64,000 nucleotides of DNA from Myoxocephalus aenaeus (GCA_038501785.1 JBAMJR010000011.1:4725001-4789000); one strand, 5' to 3'; numbered from the stretch's first letter, positions 1 to 13,271 are shown. Translations and numbers: made by a program. Notes: generated from the sequence alone by a model not told the origin.

Positions 1-1044
1 GTGTTAAGTTGGTGTCCCCCTCCCTCTCCCTCACTGTCTCCAAGGCCCAGCACAGATAGCAAGTTCCATTAGGAATTTCAAGTCGAATTAAGGTGCTTGG
101 GGAGGACACATTAACACATGTGCCGCTTCTGTAGTTAAATGTCAGAATGGGAATGAGGCCTGTGACTTTATATTCCATTAGCCGATGCCTCGTGTTTCCC
201 TGCTGTGTATCTAAATAAATAATCAAGACAGCCTCCAAAACACGAATCATCTTTTCACAATAATAGAAAATTAATGGCTCTGCTTGGGTAAGTAAATTAC
301 ACCAAGAACATCCCACAGCCAAAATCACTGCTGAGAGATGATGACAAAGGATGCATTATAGGCCACAGGAAAGAGGAACCCACTCGTCCAGAAAATTTTG
401 AAATCTGAATAAAAATGCGGGGGCTTTCAAGCTCTTCACAATCACCTTGCATGAAAGTCTTATTCAGTTTGGCTTCTTATTAATTCATAAGCCATTAGTA
501 ACATATTTTCTCTAACAAAAAGCCCCTGACAAAGGGGAAAAAAAGAGCGTGTTTGGGAGAGGTATGTGCAATTAACATTTAAGCATGGACGATTAAAAAG
601 AAGTCTCAAAGAAATGGCTTAGACTGGGGTCTTAAAAGATGCAAACGGCTGAACTATTTTATGGGGCATTAGCCAGATATATTTAAACCCAGCTGAAGTG
701 TTTTCCTGCCATAGAGTAAGCATAACACCTGTCATACTAAATCATGTACACACTCGGCTGCTATTCAAATGGATAAAGCCAGGCCAGGATAGAGCACAAA
801 CCAATGGATACACGACACTACTGCTGCTCACTAGCTGTTTACAGCAGCGTTGTTTGTAACAGTGAGCCTAAATATATATTGCCAAAGCAATTACAAATAT
901 TAAAAAAGACAAATAATTGATTAGTTGATGGAAAGAAAATTAACTGATGATAGTAGCATGATTGGATTAAGCAACCAGACTGATAGTCTATAGCCATGCT
1001 AGCAGCTCTGTGAGGCTTTTCCTGTGACACAGCGGTGCTTTGAG
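1..1044. other. Intergenic; low-repeat stretch, possible regulatory sequence
   Basis: There is no coding sequence. The part from about 180 to 700 is free of simple repeats and contains homeodomain-type cores (ATTAATT, CAATTAAC, GATTAAAA). It has the look of a conserved non-coding element, but that is only inferred from composition. Confidence 0.3.
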
Positions 1045-1486
1045 TGAACATCAGCAACAATGGCAACAATGACAATGTTAACATGCTTATGTTAAGGAGG
1101 CACAGCGTCACCCATTGTCACCCTCTTACTTCACTGTGTTAGCATGCTGAAAAGTGCTAATTAGCACTAGGCAAACAGTCCAGCTGGGACTGCTGGGAAT
1201 GGCATTAGTGCTGTGGGTATTTGTTTATAGGCAAAAGTACACTGGACAAAAATTTACAGTTCAGCCTACAGATGGGGGAGTGTTTAGCAAATGTCAGTGC
1301 AATATATCCAATAGTTGTCATGACATTTCACTAAAAAACAACAGTGTCAACCTCCTTGTGGAACAAGATGAAATGTCATTGAGGTTCAACATCTGATAAC
1401 CATGAATGTTTGCAGTACATTTTCACGACAATCCATCAGATAATTGTTAAGATAATTCCGTCTGAACCAAAGTAGTGGACCGACAA
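1045..1486 (+). repeat. Decayed teleost interspersed repeat (unclassified)
   Basis: The text matches my recollection of a very abundant fish repeat: GCTAATTAGCAC, a block ending in GGGAATGGCATTAG, and a final block reading CAATCCATC followed by GTCTGAACCAAAGTAGTGGACCG. It is non-coding and heavily diverged. I cannot assign a class. Confidence 0.55.
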
Positions 1487-2746
1487 AAAATATTGACCAT
1501 TTGCTGGATCAACTTTCTTAAATGCCACAATGCGTTGTTGAAAATCATTGTAGTTTGAATCTCTTTTTGTTATTCGGAGCTGTGAAAAAATACAAAAATA
1601 TTTACAGATTATTAGCGAATGAACATGCAAAACACAATAATTCTTTGCCGGTTTTTCTGCCGGTTTTACTTTTCTGTCTTATCCATGTAAAGAGAGGATA
1701 ATACTGTCTTATCCATGTAATGTAACCTGAGCTCATATGCTCATTTCCAGTAATTACCTGCTTCAAATTAACACCATCCCAGACATTCACACCTGAGAGC
1801 TGACATGTGGAACCACGTTTTCTTTAAAAAAAAAAAATCTCAACCAACATACCTAATTACAGCATGGAAAATGACCAGTGTATTGTGTAACAGTGAAAAG
1901 TATCTCTGATGAATAAAAAATGTCAAATTGTAAGAAAAAATACCGCCATAGGTGAAACATGTGAGGTAAAGGCTGCACAAACCCTCAACGGGAGCTAATT
2001 CCAAAGTGAAAGAGGTGTTAATGCCATCTCATTTCCCCCACATAAACACCTTTCTCTCTGCCTGCACATCAATTATTAGCACAGATGCAACCTACTGTTT
2101 ACTTTTTAAACAGGATGAGCGCGCTGCAGCACATGAAAAGGCATAGAGATGGTCTGCGAGCCAATGCTGGGTGAGAGCGGCCAGACCCGGGACGGGGAGC
2201 ACCGGGAGAGTCATGAATAAGTCACACAGCCCCTGGACCTTCTTCTGAAGGTACCCGGGCCCTGACACAGAGCCTTTTCATCCGATCGCGCCGAGATGTC
2301 CCGGAGACGTGGAGAATTCAGATACATGCAAGTGGATATACTGTATATGCATGCGGCTGTGTTGTGTATGTGAGCGAGTACATCACAACCCTGTGGATCA
2401 CAGAGCAGGCGTCTTCATTCATCCTCTAGAGACCCCCTCAACGTCCACTCAGTATTTCAAAGCGCTTCTCTTTTTTTTTATCTAGTAAGGCCTGCGTGGT
2501 GTCACGGTGCCAGGTGATTTTGCGTTCCAGTTCAAATAATGACTGTAATTAAGCAATTAAGACCTGAGAGGCAAAGGGAGGCCAGGAGCAGGCTTTCCTT
2601 ACACGTCTAAACAGAAGGCAAATGAGGATTCACGAGGGAATACAAACATTATGGTCTATGGCATATGGTTGCTCCCTTTGGTACTGAAAGCAATAGCTGA
2701 TGTCAAACCAGCGCTGGTGAAATGATGTGGAACGTATAGAAAACAT
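1487..2746. other. Intergenic, no gene seen
   Basis: It contains a short direct duplication of CTGTCTTATCCATGTAA near 1675 and 1705. Two low-repeat stretches (about 2030-2330 and 2500-2640, the latter with GTAATTAAGCAATTAAG) are candidate regulatory elements by appearance only. Confidence 0.3.
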
Positions 2747-2776
2747 ACACACACACACACGTACACACACACACAG
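2747..2776. repeat. (CA)n microsatellite
   Basis: An interrupted CA dinucleotide run, immediately left of the Harbinger-like element. Confidence 0.9.
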
Positions 2777-2787
2777 ACACAGTCTAA

Positions 2788-3599
2788 TGCTGTGTTCACA
2801 CCGGACGCGGCGCGAAAATTCGCGTCGCGTTCACCGCGTAAGTTTACTCGCGCGAGTGAAACGAGGGTGTTCACACCAAACTCGAAACATCGCACCGTGA
2901 AAGGGGCGTGGCTTATCTCAGTCGCTTGTCTCTGTCAAAGGAGCTTTCATTTCCGCTATCGACCATGGAATAAATAACCACTAGTTTTGCTTTATACTTG
3001 TTGAGGAAGTCCCAAACATGTCGGAACATGAAACGCACTCGTGTTTGGGTTCATAACACCATCCGTAGCCACACACAGCTCGGTGAATTTCACCGACTCC
3101 TCCAGGAACTGCGTCTGACCGATTCTGCCATCCATAATAACCACTAGTTCTGCTTTATACTTGTTGTGTAAACTCCACATACGTCGGAACATTAAACTCC
3201 ATGGTGTCTGGGTTCATAATATTATCCGTAGTCCCACAACAGCGTCTGAATGACGGCCGCTGCCAGCGCTGGTTCTGGCGGAGCAGCAGCAATTTCATTC
3301 AAGAATGGCAAGACGGCGGTGGTGACGGGCGGAGCTTCTCAACGCTGATTGGCTGCCGCAACTTTGCGTCACGAGATTTCTCCGCTGGAGTTGGGATAAT
3401 TCAACTCACGCGAATTCGCCCCGCGTCCTTCGCTCTGTTCGTCCCACGTCAAACGTTTTGTTCGCGCCGCCTCAAACGCGTCTATCGCGCCGCCCCGCGA
3501 AAAAAATCGCCTATTCGCGGGGCGGCGCGTCTGTGGATTGACTTTGCATGTAATCTGGTCGCACCGCAAATTCGCGCCGCGTCCGGTGTGAACACGGCA
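2788..3599. mobile_element. Non-autonomous PIF/Harbinger-like element with TAA target duplication
   Basis: It is 812 bp with near-perfect terminal inverted repeats. The left end starts TGCTGTGTTCACACCGGACG, and the reverse complement of the right end starts TGCCGTGTTCACACCGGACG; both continue into GCGGCGCGAA. The ends are flanked by TAA at 2785-2787 and 3600-3602, the 3-bp target duplication typical of PIF/Harbinger. The interior is CpG-rich and holds a direct duplication of about 95 bp (about 2972-3066 and 3136-3230, both starting TAACCACTAGTT). Open frames of 66 to 133 codons inside show no transposase motif, so it is probably mobilised in trans or dead. Confidence 0.75.
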
Positions 3600-3602
3600 T
3601 AA

Positions 3603-4839
3603 CTCTCTGTACACTTTCGCTGAAATTAAAAACGTTACGTTTTAATAACCTCCAAGATCGATTTTGTATTGAAAACACGGCACTCTACGTTTTTCAAAAC
3701 CAAAGAGTATTTAAAGAATAATCTCTCGGTCATGGACTGTTTTCAGCCTAGTGTTTTCTTTTTCTTTTTTCTTTCTTGGCTGCTTGAATAGCCTTTCAAG
3801 GACCGCAGTGAGACACTGGGCAGCAGCGATGAGATATTTGGCATTTTCAGGTAGGAAAAAGTCCAAGCTGGCCTTACATTCAGAAATAACACAAGTTCTT
3901 AAACTATTGACTGCACTGAAGCAGTCTACTTCAAAAGGTCCCCCTGACCTGTTTGCTGAGGAGCCTCAAACCAAGTTTTTTTTGCTTCTTCTTCTTCTCC
4001 TTCTTTCCCTCGCCAGTACTATGCGTTTCATTATTAATTAGTTTTTTCTCAAGTTTCTCTCTGACCCAGGACATTAAATAAAACATTGTATGGTTCATGA
4101 AAGATTATGAAAGAGCAGAACGTAAGCAGCAGGAGGTGTAAACTCAGCACAATTCATTCTGGTATATAATGTCAATGCCAGCAACCCCCCTCTCACCCTA
4201 CCTTCATGCCCTGCAGGCATATTGGCGGAACTACCAATGGATGCTAAGCTTTTTCCGACAAAGCTCCGAAGATAAAGTATCTTCCTTTTATCCCTACTGC
4301 AAATCAATTCTGGGCCTTACAGCAAAATCCCATAAAATAACTTCAAACACCACTACTTACTCCAAAAATTTGTATTATGGCTATATCTCTTTGAACCCTT
4401 ACCAGTGAAGTTTTGGAGGAAAATGATTTAAGTGTTATCTGCTAAGACATCAGCATGTCAGCACTTCACCTCAGTTTTTCTTCACATGCCAACCTGAACC
4501 TTGTATTTCTCTCCTTGTGTTTGGTTTTTGATTGCTTCTAACCATCCAGGGCTGGTGATAAATACAAATGCTGCTTGTAAACTTAATGGCTGCAGTAAGT
4601 GCAAACAAGACGCTATGAAGCCCTGCTGGTGCGCCGTGCTCGCTCAGCTGCTGAAATATTCATCTCCCTTCGCTCTTCTTCAACAATATGATACAAACTG
4701 AGGCTGGCTGATAAGGCGAGCAACTGAAAACCAGTGTGTCAGTCAAGGTGGGATTACTGAAGTAGCCACAGCAGCTACTTGATTAGCTTGAAACCAAAGA
4801 CACTGAAAAAAAAACAATGACACTGTTAATTACTGTAGG
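3603..4839. other. Intergenic, no gene seen
   Basis: Ordinary AT-rich non-coding DNA with T-rich and CTT-rich patches near 3755-3775 and 3975-4010. No feature can be supported. Confidence 0.3.
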
Positions 4840-5430
4840 CTATGCACACTTACACACAAAAAAGAGACTAGAATGAACTTGTACTGAAGGCTACACAAGT
4901 AGTCTATGTCATTAGCATAATCAGTCACTTAATATGGCTTTACAATTAGCAAGCAGCAAGCTAACTAGCTTGCTTCCCAGTTACAGTAATACATGGCTAG
5001 ATAGATTAACTTGGATCTAAGAATATTAATATTAATAATTATACTCGTAGATTAATTAAAATGTCTCGTGGCAGAAACAAATTCCAATGTCTTTGTGTCC
5101 AACATATGTTGCTAAGCATAATAAGTCACTGAATATGCCTTTGCAATTAGCAAGCTCAGTATGCCCCCCAGTTACAGTAACAAATACAGATAGATTAGCT
5201 TGAATCAAAGGACACTAGGACTGTAGTTTGGGTTACTAATACTTATTTACAAATTTACAAAGTACAAATATTACAATATTAGTGGGGTGCAAAATACACA
5301 CTATATTTGTTTCACACATGTCACAAGGCCTAATTAGTCACCTTTTGTGGTTTCTGTAATTACCAGAGGCTACAAGCTAACGAGCTAGCTAACTTGTATA
5401 CCAACTCAAGTACGTCACTAAGTCTAACTT
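4840..5430. repeat. Local direct duplication
   Basis: Two diverged direct copies of about 110 bp, at about 4905-5020 and 5115-5215. They share AATATGGCTTTACAATTAGC / AATATGCCTTTGCAATTAGC, then CCCAGTTACAGTAA and AGATAGATTA. Further GCTAACGAGCTAGCTAACTT motifs follow near 5377. The unit may be an old interspersed repeat; I do not recognise a family. Confidence 0.5.
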
Positions 5431-6734
5431 AATGTAAAAGGTCTTTACTCTGATGGATGGATATTGATATGCAGTAGTGGTGTTTTTTTCTATTTTTTTC
5501 ATCCATACATAACCTTATGAATGCTGTGTTAACTTTACCAGCAGTCAGCTACAGGCACATGTTTTAATAAAATAAAAAAAAAGTCCTGGCAGTGATTGGG
5601 TGATTGCTCTTAACTACTGCATTTGGAGGCCACATTATATACTCCAAGAGGTCACTACTCAGTACATAAAAGAGGAAGGATTGCAGCTCCCACGTGCTTT
5701 ATTTTAATGCCAAATCCACATGGTGTAGCCCTGAGCTATATAACACTGCTACAGTGCTCGTATGAGATACGGTAGTGTTCTCACATTTAGAGTAGGCAAT
5801 AGTACAATTTGTTATCTTTCTGCACAAAACTGCAGTTGATAGGCACTTTCCCCCTGCTGTACTAACAACAACGACTCACTCATAAGCTCATCCAACCTTT
5901 ATCTCTTCAGTTGGCCCATCTGTGGGATGCGTACAGAGCTTCGAGATCAGAGGAGGCTGGAAAAGATGACCCGACAATCTTGTGCACGGTCACACGGCCT
6001 TTCTGGGCTCTGCCGACCTCTGACAGTAACACAGCTCTAAATCTTCACCTTAAGGAAATCGAGGATACATCGGATGCCCACAAAATCAATAGCTTTACTT
6101 TTCTGAGAGGATAAAGACAAATAATTTCATGCCTAGATGGTAATGTCAGATTCTTCGTAGATATTTTCTAGATTTAAAGTTTTTAAACCCTTCGGTACAA
6201 AGTACATTCCCTTTTATATTAAGTCATACTTGATTAAATGGAAACCATTCCTTTTTTGATTACATAAATTAATAAATACGCACGGTCCAATTTCATAAAA
6301 CAGCTTAGCAACAGTACAGCAAAATATCGAGGTTATCAATCCAAAGGTGGTTAATTCTCTGCATTCTCCATGTTTCTATTTGCTTGCAGCAGGTGAAACA
6401 GAGCATCCTGGTGGGCGGGTCTACAGTGATCCTTGACGTGGGTCGGTCACTTACTAAGCGCCCTATTAAACCGATGAAGCCCTCACTCAGTCAACCATAA
6501 CCCTAATCTTCACAAAACTACAAATCCGGACAGCAGACAAACTGGCATCTACAGTAAAAGAACAGAGGCAAAGAAAATAAATGTCTAGCACCCTGAATAA
6601 AACCATTACATTTCATTGTATGACAGTATGCTCATTGTCAACACTCATTTCTCATTTAAGGTTCATCATTTTCAGTTTTAGTGGCCTTTAAAATCCGGGG
6701 TGTTGTTTCAAAGATTGCTTTTCTTTATGTTGAG
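5431..6734. other. Intergenic, no gene seen
   Basis: AT-rich non-coding DNA. A 67-codon open frame at 5911-6114 follows an AG but has no recognisable family and no matching donor, so it is not called. Confidence 0.3.
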
Positions 6735-7240
6735 TGCTGCCCAGGCGGAAACCTCCAGGTTTGAAAAGTCCAGCCAATGCCGAAGTGCCTTTAACTTGCA
6801 TTCTTTCTAATCAGGGGGTGACTCCTCTGGTTGCAAAAAGAAACTTCTCTCTTGATTTATACTTAAGTAAACATTATAAACATGAGTTGATGGTATCATC
6901 CCTAGTTTCACTACAAAATGATGTTCATTTAGTAAGTTATGATCCCATTTGATCCCAATATAGACGATAGAACAGGGTATGCTTTAGGGCGTGGCTACCT
7001 TGTGATTGACAGGTCGCTGCCAGAGTGTTGTCTGGTCTGGGAGAGTCTGGGTTTTCCTCTTAGAACTTTAATCCTTTACTTTAAAGCACACAGTGTGCTT
7101 TTAGTACATGAAAGTTTACTGTAAACACTTTTTTTATTTTTCAGCATTCAGATGTACTCATGTAACTTCTGGTTGCAAAACATCCAAAAACAAAAATGGC
7201 AACGACGAAAAGGTAAACCTTTAGGCTTCGGAATGGCAGC
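6735..7240 (-). repeat. Teleost interspersed repeat, family A (reverse orientation)
   Basis: This is the reverse complement of the repeat at 48372-48995. It begins CCAGGCGGAAACCTCC, continues through GGTTGCAAAAAGAAACTTC and reaches GCTTTAGGGCGTGGCTACC. A third copy lies at 14953-15210. It is diverged and non-coding. Confidence 0.65.
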
Positions 7241-7271
7241 ACGCGGTTACACTGTGCACCTGTTATTCATA

Positions 7272-7643
7272 GTAATAGTTCCCAACCTTAAAACCTTTCA
7301 AATAAAGCAGTATGAACATGAGTTGTCAATTTTTTTACTTTTGAAGAAGCATCCAGTATTTCACAAGAAAAAAAAGAAAAACATTTTAGATGAAAGTCAG
7401 AAAAAACATTAGCGCAATATTAGCCTTGTGACCACTCTGCAGGGGTGGAAGAAGCATTCAGATATTTCATTTAATTAAAAATCACTATTCCTCAAGATAA
7501 AAATACCCCAATGACATGGGCATCGTATTTTTTAAATATAAGCTTGCTTTTCAGAGACACTAATAACTATATTTGCCAAATAATTGTAGAGCAATTCGTT
7601 CCATCACTTCTCCTCTGAACCCCCAGTTGGAGAACCATTGATT
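7272..7643. mobile_element. hAT-like non-autonomous element, decayed
   Basis: The left end reads TAATAGTTCCCAACCTT and the right end reads CCAGTTGGAGAACCATTGAT. These resemble the CAGTGGTTCCCAACC-type inverted ends of Charlie/Tip-like hAT elements. No 8-bp target duplication can be made out and there is no coding capacity. Confidence 0.4.
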
Positions 7644-10600
7644 TACAGTACAGAGTGAGTAGCACAAAAGAACTGTGTGCAATAATGGACGTCCCAACCC
7701 AGACCTCAGCTCTCAATGCTCTAAATATGAAGACAGTCCACACTACTGTGCTGAGTAAGAATTACAAAAGAGGACATGGTACTCTATTTAGATAAGTGTT
7801 ATTTGCCATCAACAGTGTTGTAAGCTGCACAAGTATTCATGAGAATGTGTTTGAATAATTCAGAATGCTCTTGCCTTCTGCTGAGGGAGGCCAAGTGACA
7901 GTCTGTGCATTATCCTTTGATCAAGGGTTCTAAAAGAGCGTGGCATCGGCCACGCCGGAGAAAAAGGCATATTTAGGCCAACGCGGATGCACAATCCAAG
8001 ACGACAGAGCAGCAGAGCGGTAATCGGCATCCAAATCTTTTAAACAGCTGAACAATATTAAGAAGGTGGGTTTTGCAGAGGTGATCCGTCAAATGAAGCG
8101 TCCCATCTGGTGGCAGGAGATTTAGTGACCAAAGAGCACAACGCCATATTCCCAATGGTTATTGTCTTTTGGAATTAAGTAGTTTCTTCCTTTTTTTAGT
8201 TTGAGCTTACACAGAGCCAGATCGCTACAGGTTCAGCTGAAGGGGATTTGTCCACACGGGATCCATTTAGTTAACAGAGGGATTATAAGCCAATTGACTA
8301 ATAGCACATACACTTACATGCGCATGCACATGCACTTACAATACAGCGTAAGCGCGACGTTTACAGTGTGATCACGGGAAGTAGTCTTAATATGAACCTC
8401 AGAACCAAACACTTGGAATATACGGGAAGGCATTAAATGAGCGTGCAGCGAGCAAGAAGTGTGAAGACGTACAGAACAAAGGAAAACTGAGCACGAAGAC
8501 ATGCCGCTCAAATTCCAGACCCAACACCTTTGGACAGCAAGTCCCTGGACGCAGCCCGCTACAAACCAAATCATTCCAACAAAATCTGTCAAGGGATCAG
8601 GCACAGCACCACCCAGGCATAAGCTACAACACACAAAAAGTCACCCGCTGCTCTGAAATGCTTTGTCGCTAAAATGAAATGTGATGTAGAGCGATTTTCC
8701 ATGCATTTGCCTCTCAATTATACATAGTGACTGTAATTAGTTGGGAAGGCGCCCCAAACACTGAACTTCTGTTCGGTCCCATTACAGTTTGGGAAGGATG
8801 AAAAATTGATTAGGTGTGTATATATACACTTTTAAAAGCAACTATCAGTATGGTTATAACACTTATGCCATGAAATCCCACAGAGCCTCTTGAATGTGAA
8901 GGGAAGAGGGGGGCTCTTCCCTTCAAAAAAATTTAAGAATGATGTGCGGCTGATTTGGAAACAATTAAGAGGTTTGTGGTTGCTGGAGGACATTCATGCT
9001 GCTGACAACCCTGGGAGGGCTGGTTCTCTAAATCCAGATTGGGGATGTGCAGATCCTGAATTCAGCAACAGATATTGTGCAACGCAGGAGATCCTTAATA
9101 GAGCACGATCCCTAGCTGACTGTTTCAGGGCCAGCACTTCACTCTGCTTCTCAACAACAGGGCTCCAGGGTGGAAGAATCTCTTTGTGTGTAACACGCCT
9201 GTAAGTGCTGTTTGTTGTCAAAAAATAAAAAAATCTGCTACTCAATGTCATGGATTAAAAATGCAACATCTCCGGTTCTCTCCCCCCCCCCCCATTTCAT
9301 CTCGAGGTAAATGAGCTCGGTCAGGTTGAAAAAGAGATGCAGACTGACTGCAACAGGAATCAGGGGTTAAACAGACATGTGCTCAGCTCAGTTGCAAACC
9401 AATCTGTGGCCTCTGCCAGAAATCTTTGCTGTCATTTTTGACTTGTGCTACAAGGAAAGCTGTTTCAGGGCATGTGTAATGTGTCTTTTCCTCTTTCTTT
9501 TCTTCTTCTTTGTTTTTTTTATGTCTGTCAATGTAACGTCACAGATTGTTCCTACGGAGTTGGCGTTTCCGGGGCTCCAAAGTGCTCTCCAGCGTTTTAA
9601 CACAAAAACCTAGCTGCAGAAAAAGGCCTAACACAATGATGATGGATTAGATTAGCATGCAAGAGCCCGTGTTAGCTCGACAACCTCTGTCGGCCCGCGT
9701 AACTTTCGTTGTAACCACGAATGCATAACGAGAAACGGCTACGATGTCAGAGGCGGGATCTCGTTCATTCCTTTGTAAGTTGCACAGTGGCGCAAACATG
9801 GCTCCAGTGATAAAAATCATCTGTATCTTCCAGCTATCAACCGCATCAATGAGCCCAAAGAGCGAGCGCACTAGCATTTGCTTTAACCCCACCTCGCAGC
9901 CTCTTGTTTATTTCGGCTCAAAGTTGATCTACTAAACCGAAGAAAAAAAAATATTCTGAAAACTTTTGTAATTCATCAAGTGCTTCCTTTTTGCGCTAAC
10001 TAAAAGGAGTGGTTACTTATCATCTCTGTACACTTATTTGCAGCTTTTAGTTGGCTAATCCAGAAATACTGTTCCAATACAATCCTTGTGTGTTGTGTTT
10101 ACAAGTGTTATTATAGCGTTTTCAAATCAACTGTGAAAGTATGGTCACTCCAGATTAGCTGATTAGCTTTTTGTACATATGTAAGTATGTTAACCTGCTT
10201 TTAGGTACTGCAAGTATAAATACAAAAAAAAGACACTTTTAAAAGGGGCATTATGAAACTAGAAATAAGAAACAAAGGCCACTGAGGCCATAAGTGACAA
10301 ATACAAGATGAATGCTAAAACAGTGTAACTTAATATAAGTTAAATAACATGAGCTCAAGTTATCCACCACAAGCTAATGGTTACACCAGACCAATTGCAA
10401 TTAATTCAACTTTCCAATTATTATTTGTTCATGTGTGACCTCTTCAAAAGTAACATATTCCATCTTTAAAAGAGATGATTTGTAATATTGGAAAGTGTTT
10501 TGTAGTAAGTTTTGTTGCTAGTAAGTTTGTCTGCTGAGCCCTCCAAGAGGCTACGATAGCTGCTATTAGTTTTATAATCTGAAATTCTGACATTGTCAGA

Positions 10601-10851
10601 CATTGTCCCTGCCAATGACGTAACATGAAAATATGTCATCAAAGCGTTCTTAGTCTTTGGTCCTCCTTCATCTCATGCAGTTGGCTCTCCAAAAACGTAA
10701 ACTGGTTTAGTCCCTGACGTCTGAAAACTGAACTTTTTCTTCTTCTTCTTACCAACAAAAACATTGCTGCCTCCTGCCGGCTAAAAACGACAACGCATTT
10801 GGCCTTTGTAAATGGGAATGATGTTTATTTGCCTACAGAATGGGGAAGTGA
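7644..10851. other. Intergenic, no gene seen
   Basis: This is 3.2 kb of non-coding DNA with a C13-type homopolymer near 9281. Low-repeat stretches (about 7900-8130, 8640-8780 and 8890-9180) could hold regulatory elements. A 104-codon open frame at 8890-9204 has no recognisable family. Confidence 0.3.
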
Positions 10852-10966
10852 GATCCGATCACGAGCGGCCATTGAGACGGATTCTTCAACCAGGCGTGAA
10901 CTGGTACACACGTTTAGCTGTCCACCAGCGGTCCGATCACCCAAAGCGCATGTTAATGCCAGGTGT
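10852..10966. repeat. Short MITE-like interspersed repeat
   Basis: It holds GATCCGATCACGAGCGG, GTGAACTGGTACACACGTTT, GTCCGATCAC and GTTAATGCCAGGTGTAAA. This combination recalls a common fish short repeat. The family assignment is uncertain. Confidence 0.35.
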
Positions 10967-13240
10967 AAAACAGGAGAGAAAAATGGCGACAACTCTGGCA
11001 ACAGAACGAGGCGTAACTCGTCCGCCTGGCTGCCGTTCCCTCGCCGCTGCCACCCACAAAAAAAAAGAGGCAGCAGCGAACCGTGTTATCTCATCTGGGC
11101 CTCCTGCTCCACGTATGCAGTGAGCAGAGACTTGGTGAGGAGGCTCTGTAAACACAGCGTTACAGGGGAGCACACATGTCTACCTTCTGAAACATCAGTC
11201 TCACACTGAGGCTGTCAAAGACGCCGAGGCACCGGCTCACAGCGCGGCAGACACAATGGGAACAGACCTGTGGCATCGCTTTCAAATGCAATCAGAGCTC
11301 AGCAAAACCAAACAGCGACGTGAAAAGGCGGAGCGTATTTTGGTGTCACATCTGAAAGGAATGCGAGCTGTCTCAAGGATAAATAAAACCTTGTGACCCG
11401 CGTTTAAGGCAGGGGAACAGGAGCAACTCTTCAATCTCGAAACATGCGGAGCCAAAGCGCGGCTCATCTGAAAAGGGAATGTAATGATGTTTGCATGAAA
11501 ACAGTCGCTTTGCTCACATCCGCACGAGATGAATATTGAAAGCGCTCTCCCCGCACGGCGCTGAGAGGAGGCATAATCGCTCGTAAACTTGAGATTTTAC
11601 CAAAACTAGCAGGCTTCCCGTCATCGCTTCAACGCCGCCCACTCAGAAGCCAAAAAAAGACAAGCAGACAGGCGAGAGAAGAGTGAAAACGGAGCCATTT
11701 ATGGGATGTCTTGTACACTGAGAAAACATTCTGCCGTCAGCCTGCATGTTTCCAGTTTTTAGATGCTATAAAAGCACTGGGTAATGATTGTCGGAGCCTC
11801 TATACACTTTGCTGTTGTTCTCTTACTGTCACCCGTCACTCCCTGCTTTTAATTGAAAACATTTCCTCCGTATCGCAGTCTTCGATGAGCTTCGGCGAGG
11901 TGCTTCAAGGCAGCCCGATGCTAAAAGGATCAGACCCCTGGGGCGGCGGTGTGGTGGTGTAGAAGCCGTTTAGGCAAGGCCTTATAAAAAAGCGGCTGCT
12001 TTTCCGGCCGTGTGACTGGCTTTGGTCCAGACTTCCTGTGACTGGGACAGTCGGGGGAGCTGATGCGGCACAGCCGCCGTGATTTCCTCATTTAAAAAAA
12101 GTTCTCGCTCGGAGTTGCGTGCTGCGCGATCCCTCGCCAGTTAGGGAGAAAAACAGCCCGCTTGGGAGCACTTTGATATGTAGAAATATGAAGGCGTCAT
12201 ATTTATCCCCCCCCCCCCCACATACACATCCCCTTCATGCAGAATGCTCGGATGAAAGCGGCAATGGTGAGCAGGGCTGAAGGCTGAGGATTAACAATGA
12301 CATAACATGAAGAGGGGGTCTGTCAGCGTGGTGACACCTCGTTTCGCCCGCCATTGTCTGATTACCCCACCAGCAGCCCCACCAATGACAGGGATGATCA
12401 CAGGAAGGCGGGAAGAACACAACTGTCAGGCTTATAGGCTGCAAAGCCAATTCCCACCATTTCTGCTCCTTCAAAAAAGCGCGTTTCCGACGAGGAGGAA
12501 CAAGAGAGCGAGCAGGAGAGTGAGCGAGAAAGGGTGGAGGAGAAAGAGTGAGAGAAAAGAGGGGACACACGGACAGCTTACAGGGGATACAAACCAAAAG
12601 ATTATGGTAATCTTCCCGTCTTTGTCCCCCGCGAAATGTTTTCGTACTACGCCTTTTATCTGTGTAAGAAGGGATGTGAACCTCTTCAGTTAGTGACAGT
12701 GGGCACTTTCTGTGTGGTTTCTGGGTAATTAGCACCAGTAGCAGGCCCTTTCTTTTTCTCTGCTCAAGCTTATGGTCTTCTTAGGGGACAGGCAACAGGG
12801 GATTTTCCCCCTCCGACCCTCTGTCTGCTCTTCAGGAGCGATTCCCAGCCCTGGCCGAGCCACAACAACCATCTGTTGGTGCTGGAAGGGATCAAAACCT
12901 TCAGAGACTCTCAGCGCCGCTGACAATCAAATGGACAGCTTAAGTTCAGACAGGTGACTGAATTAATTATTCCATTCATTGTCGCAACGGAGGTGGCTTC
13001 AATAGAGCGGTCAATGGACTGCTCATATGCTCTGCGTTTTTGTCACTGTGTCCGGAAAACAATTAAAGAGTGATCCTCTTTTATTCTGAAAATTTGACAA
13101 CATTTTAATTTAAATTGGTTCAAACCAGCTAAGTGAATCAATTAGAAGGACAAAAAAACTTTCTAATATGTTTTTTTTTTTTTTTGAAGTCTCACGCTTT
13201 GACTTTTCAATTTCCTTTGGTGGTCATTTTGCAGAGGAGA
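10967..13240. other. Intergenic, moderately GC-rich, no gene seen
   Basis: It has few repeats apart from a C-run at about 12208. Long open frames (166 codons at 12735-12235 on minus, 128 codons at 12307-12693 on plus) overlap each other and lack recognisable domains. Low-repeat stretches at 11270-11600, 12300-12450 and 12900-13110 are candidate regulatory DNA by appearance only. Confidence 0.3.
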
Positions 13241-13271
13241 GGAGGGGAGGGGAGGGGAGGGGAGGAGGGGG
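13241..13271 (+). repeat. G-rich tract, possible G-quadruplex
   Basis: Four or more GGGGA-type units in tandem satisfy the usual pattern of G-runs separated by single-base loops. Structure formation is inferred. Confidence 0.6.

Noticed and set aside
3201..3614. 133-codon plus and 81-codon minus frames
   Set aside because: They lie inside the Harbinger-like element and end in its inverted repeat. No transposase motif is present.
5911..6114. Possible short exon after an AG acceptor-like site
   Set aside because: No family similarity recognised, no partner exon, and the frame simply runs to a stop.
12235..12735. 166-codon minus open frame, the longest outside barhl2 exon 1
   Set aside because: No recognisable domain, a Ser/Pro/Cys-rich low-complexity composition, and overlap by an equally long plus frame. 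Chance is more likely.
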